DNA of 64,000 bases, taken from positions 2,170,001-2,234,000 of the forward strand of contig OZ243937.1 in assembly GCA_965214085.1 (NCBI GenBank), in the 5' to 3' direction. Positions 63,756 to 64,000 of this stretch are shown here, piece by piece. A program made the position numbers and the translations under genes. Under the pieces are notes generated by a model. It ran no database searches. It was not told the origin of the DNA and saw only the letters and a list, made by a program, of their open reading frames with translations. Every line of letters begins with the position of its first letter. The first letter of the stretch is position 1. Origin of the DNA: UBA6055 sp965214085. Lineage in GTDB: Bacteria; Chloroflexota; Anaerolineae; Aggregatilineales; Phototrophicaceae.

Positions 63756-64000
63756 TGCCTACAGTTAAAATTCGCGGGAAAGCCATACCCTATACCCTGC
63801 GACAGAGCCGCCGCGCGAAACGGATCAGCATCCGCTGCAAAGCGCATGAGGGCTTCGAATTAGTTTATCCCGTCAGCGAGACAGAATCAGCTGCGCTGGC
63901 TTTCTTTCACGAAAAGCAAACTTGGGTGTTGAAGACCTGGGCACAGGCGCAAGCAAAACCCAATCCAGCACGGACTTATGCCGATGGCAGCAAACTGCTC
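63755..64000 (+). CDS. YgjP-like (DUF45) metallopeptidase, N-terminal part (3' truncated by window edge)
   Basis: The first 82 residues read MPTVKIRGKAIPYTLRQSRR followed by KRISIRCKAHEGFELVYPVS, the typical beginning of the UTP pyrophosphatase/M48-like YgjP family, where a later HExxH motif binds zinc. That motif lies beyond the window. The ATG overlaps the stop of the LLM gene. Assignment rests on the N-terminal RRAKRISIR pattern only. Confidence 0.75.
   Translation, partial: MPTVKIRGKAIPYTLRQSRRAKRISIRCKAHEGFELVYPVSETESAALAFFHEKQTWVLKTWAQAQAKPNPARTYADGSKLL

Overview
This 64 kb window looks like a slice of a bacterial chromosome of about 55-60% GC, most likely from the Chloroflexota (Anaerolineae-like). 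That placement is an inference. It rests on the mix of families: an FMN-riboswitch-controlled RibXY-type ABC importer, a fused sulfate adenylyltransferase/APS kinase, an F420-type luciferase-like oxidoreductase, a RecG with a long N-terminal extension, and many intergenic inverted-repeat elements. No phage, plasmid, CRISPR or complete insertion-sequence genes are visible.

Layout. 1-5 kb: the end of a citrate synthase gene, two rhomboid proteases separated by nested repeats, and a threonine aldolase/CPBP pair. 5.7-18 kb: a P-type cation ATPase, the sulfate activation enzyme, a nusB-tatA/B-tatC operon, an ABC-2 exporter pair, a YihY protein, AnmK, an SRPBCC protein and two serine tRNAs. 18-31 kb: a tightly packed run of CPBP protease, rlmN, rpe, fakA, two DegV/FakB-like genes and recG, then coaD, a coiled-coil gene and comEC. 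31-40 kb: a catabolic cluster with a Gfo/Idh/MocA oxidoreductase, a sugar isomerase-like protein, an amidohydrolase, a CUT1-type sugar importer and an argininosuccinate-lyase homologue. 40-45 kb: a lipoprotein cytochrome c and a peptide/nickel-type importer without ATPases. 45-56 kb: rpsT, a class V aminotransferase, the riboflavin-type importer under an FMN riboswitch, a two-component system, a P1 peptidase and a PMT-like glycosyltransferase. 56-61 kb: a complete rRNA operon on the minus strand (16S, tRNA-Ile, tRNA-Ala, 23S, 5S). 61-64 kb: an AI-2E family permease, an LLM oxidoreductase and the start of a YgjP-like metallopeptidase gene.

The least ordinary signal is in the gaps. At least two families of short, non-coding, terminal-inverted-repeat elements (called A and B here) occupy most long intergenic regions. 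Family A has a 19-bp terminus, CAGGGCAATCGCATCAAAA, and duplicates about 10 bp of target. Family B is about 162 bp long with a 22-bp imperfect terminus and an 8-bp duplication. One A copy sits inside a B copy, and the uninterrupted B copy elsewhere in the window is a natural empty site. Two A copies landed at the 3' ends of genes (rlmN and a histidine kinase gene) and rewrote their C-termini; removing the element and one duplicate restores a stop codon in both.

Five sigma-70-like promoters could be read with 17-18 bp spacing, upstream of the rrn operon, rpsT, a tRNA-Ser, coaD and the amidohydrolase gene. Strong hairpins lie just after the solute-binding-protein genes of both importers.
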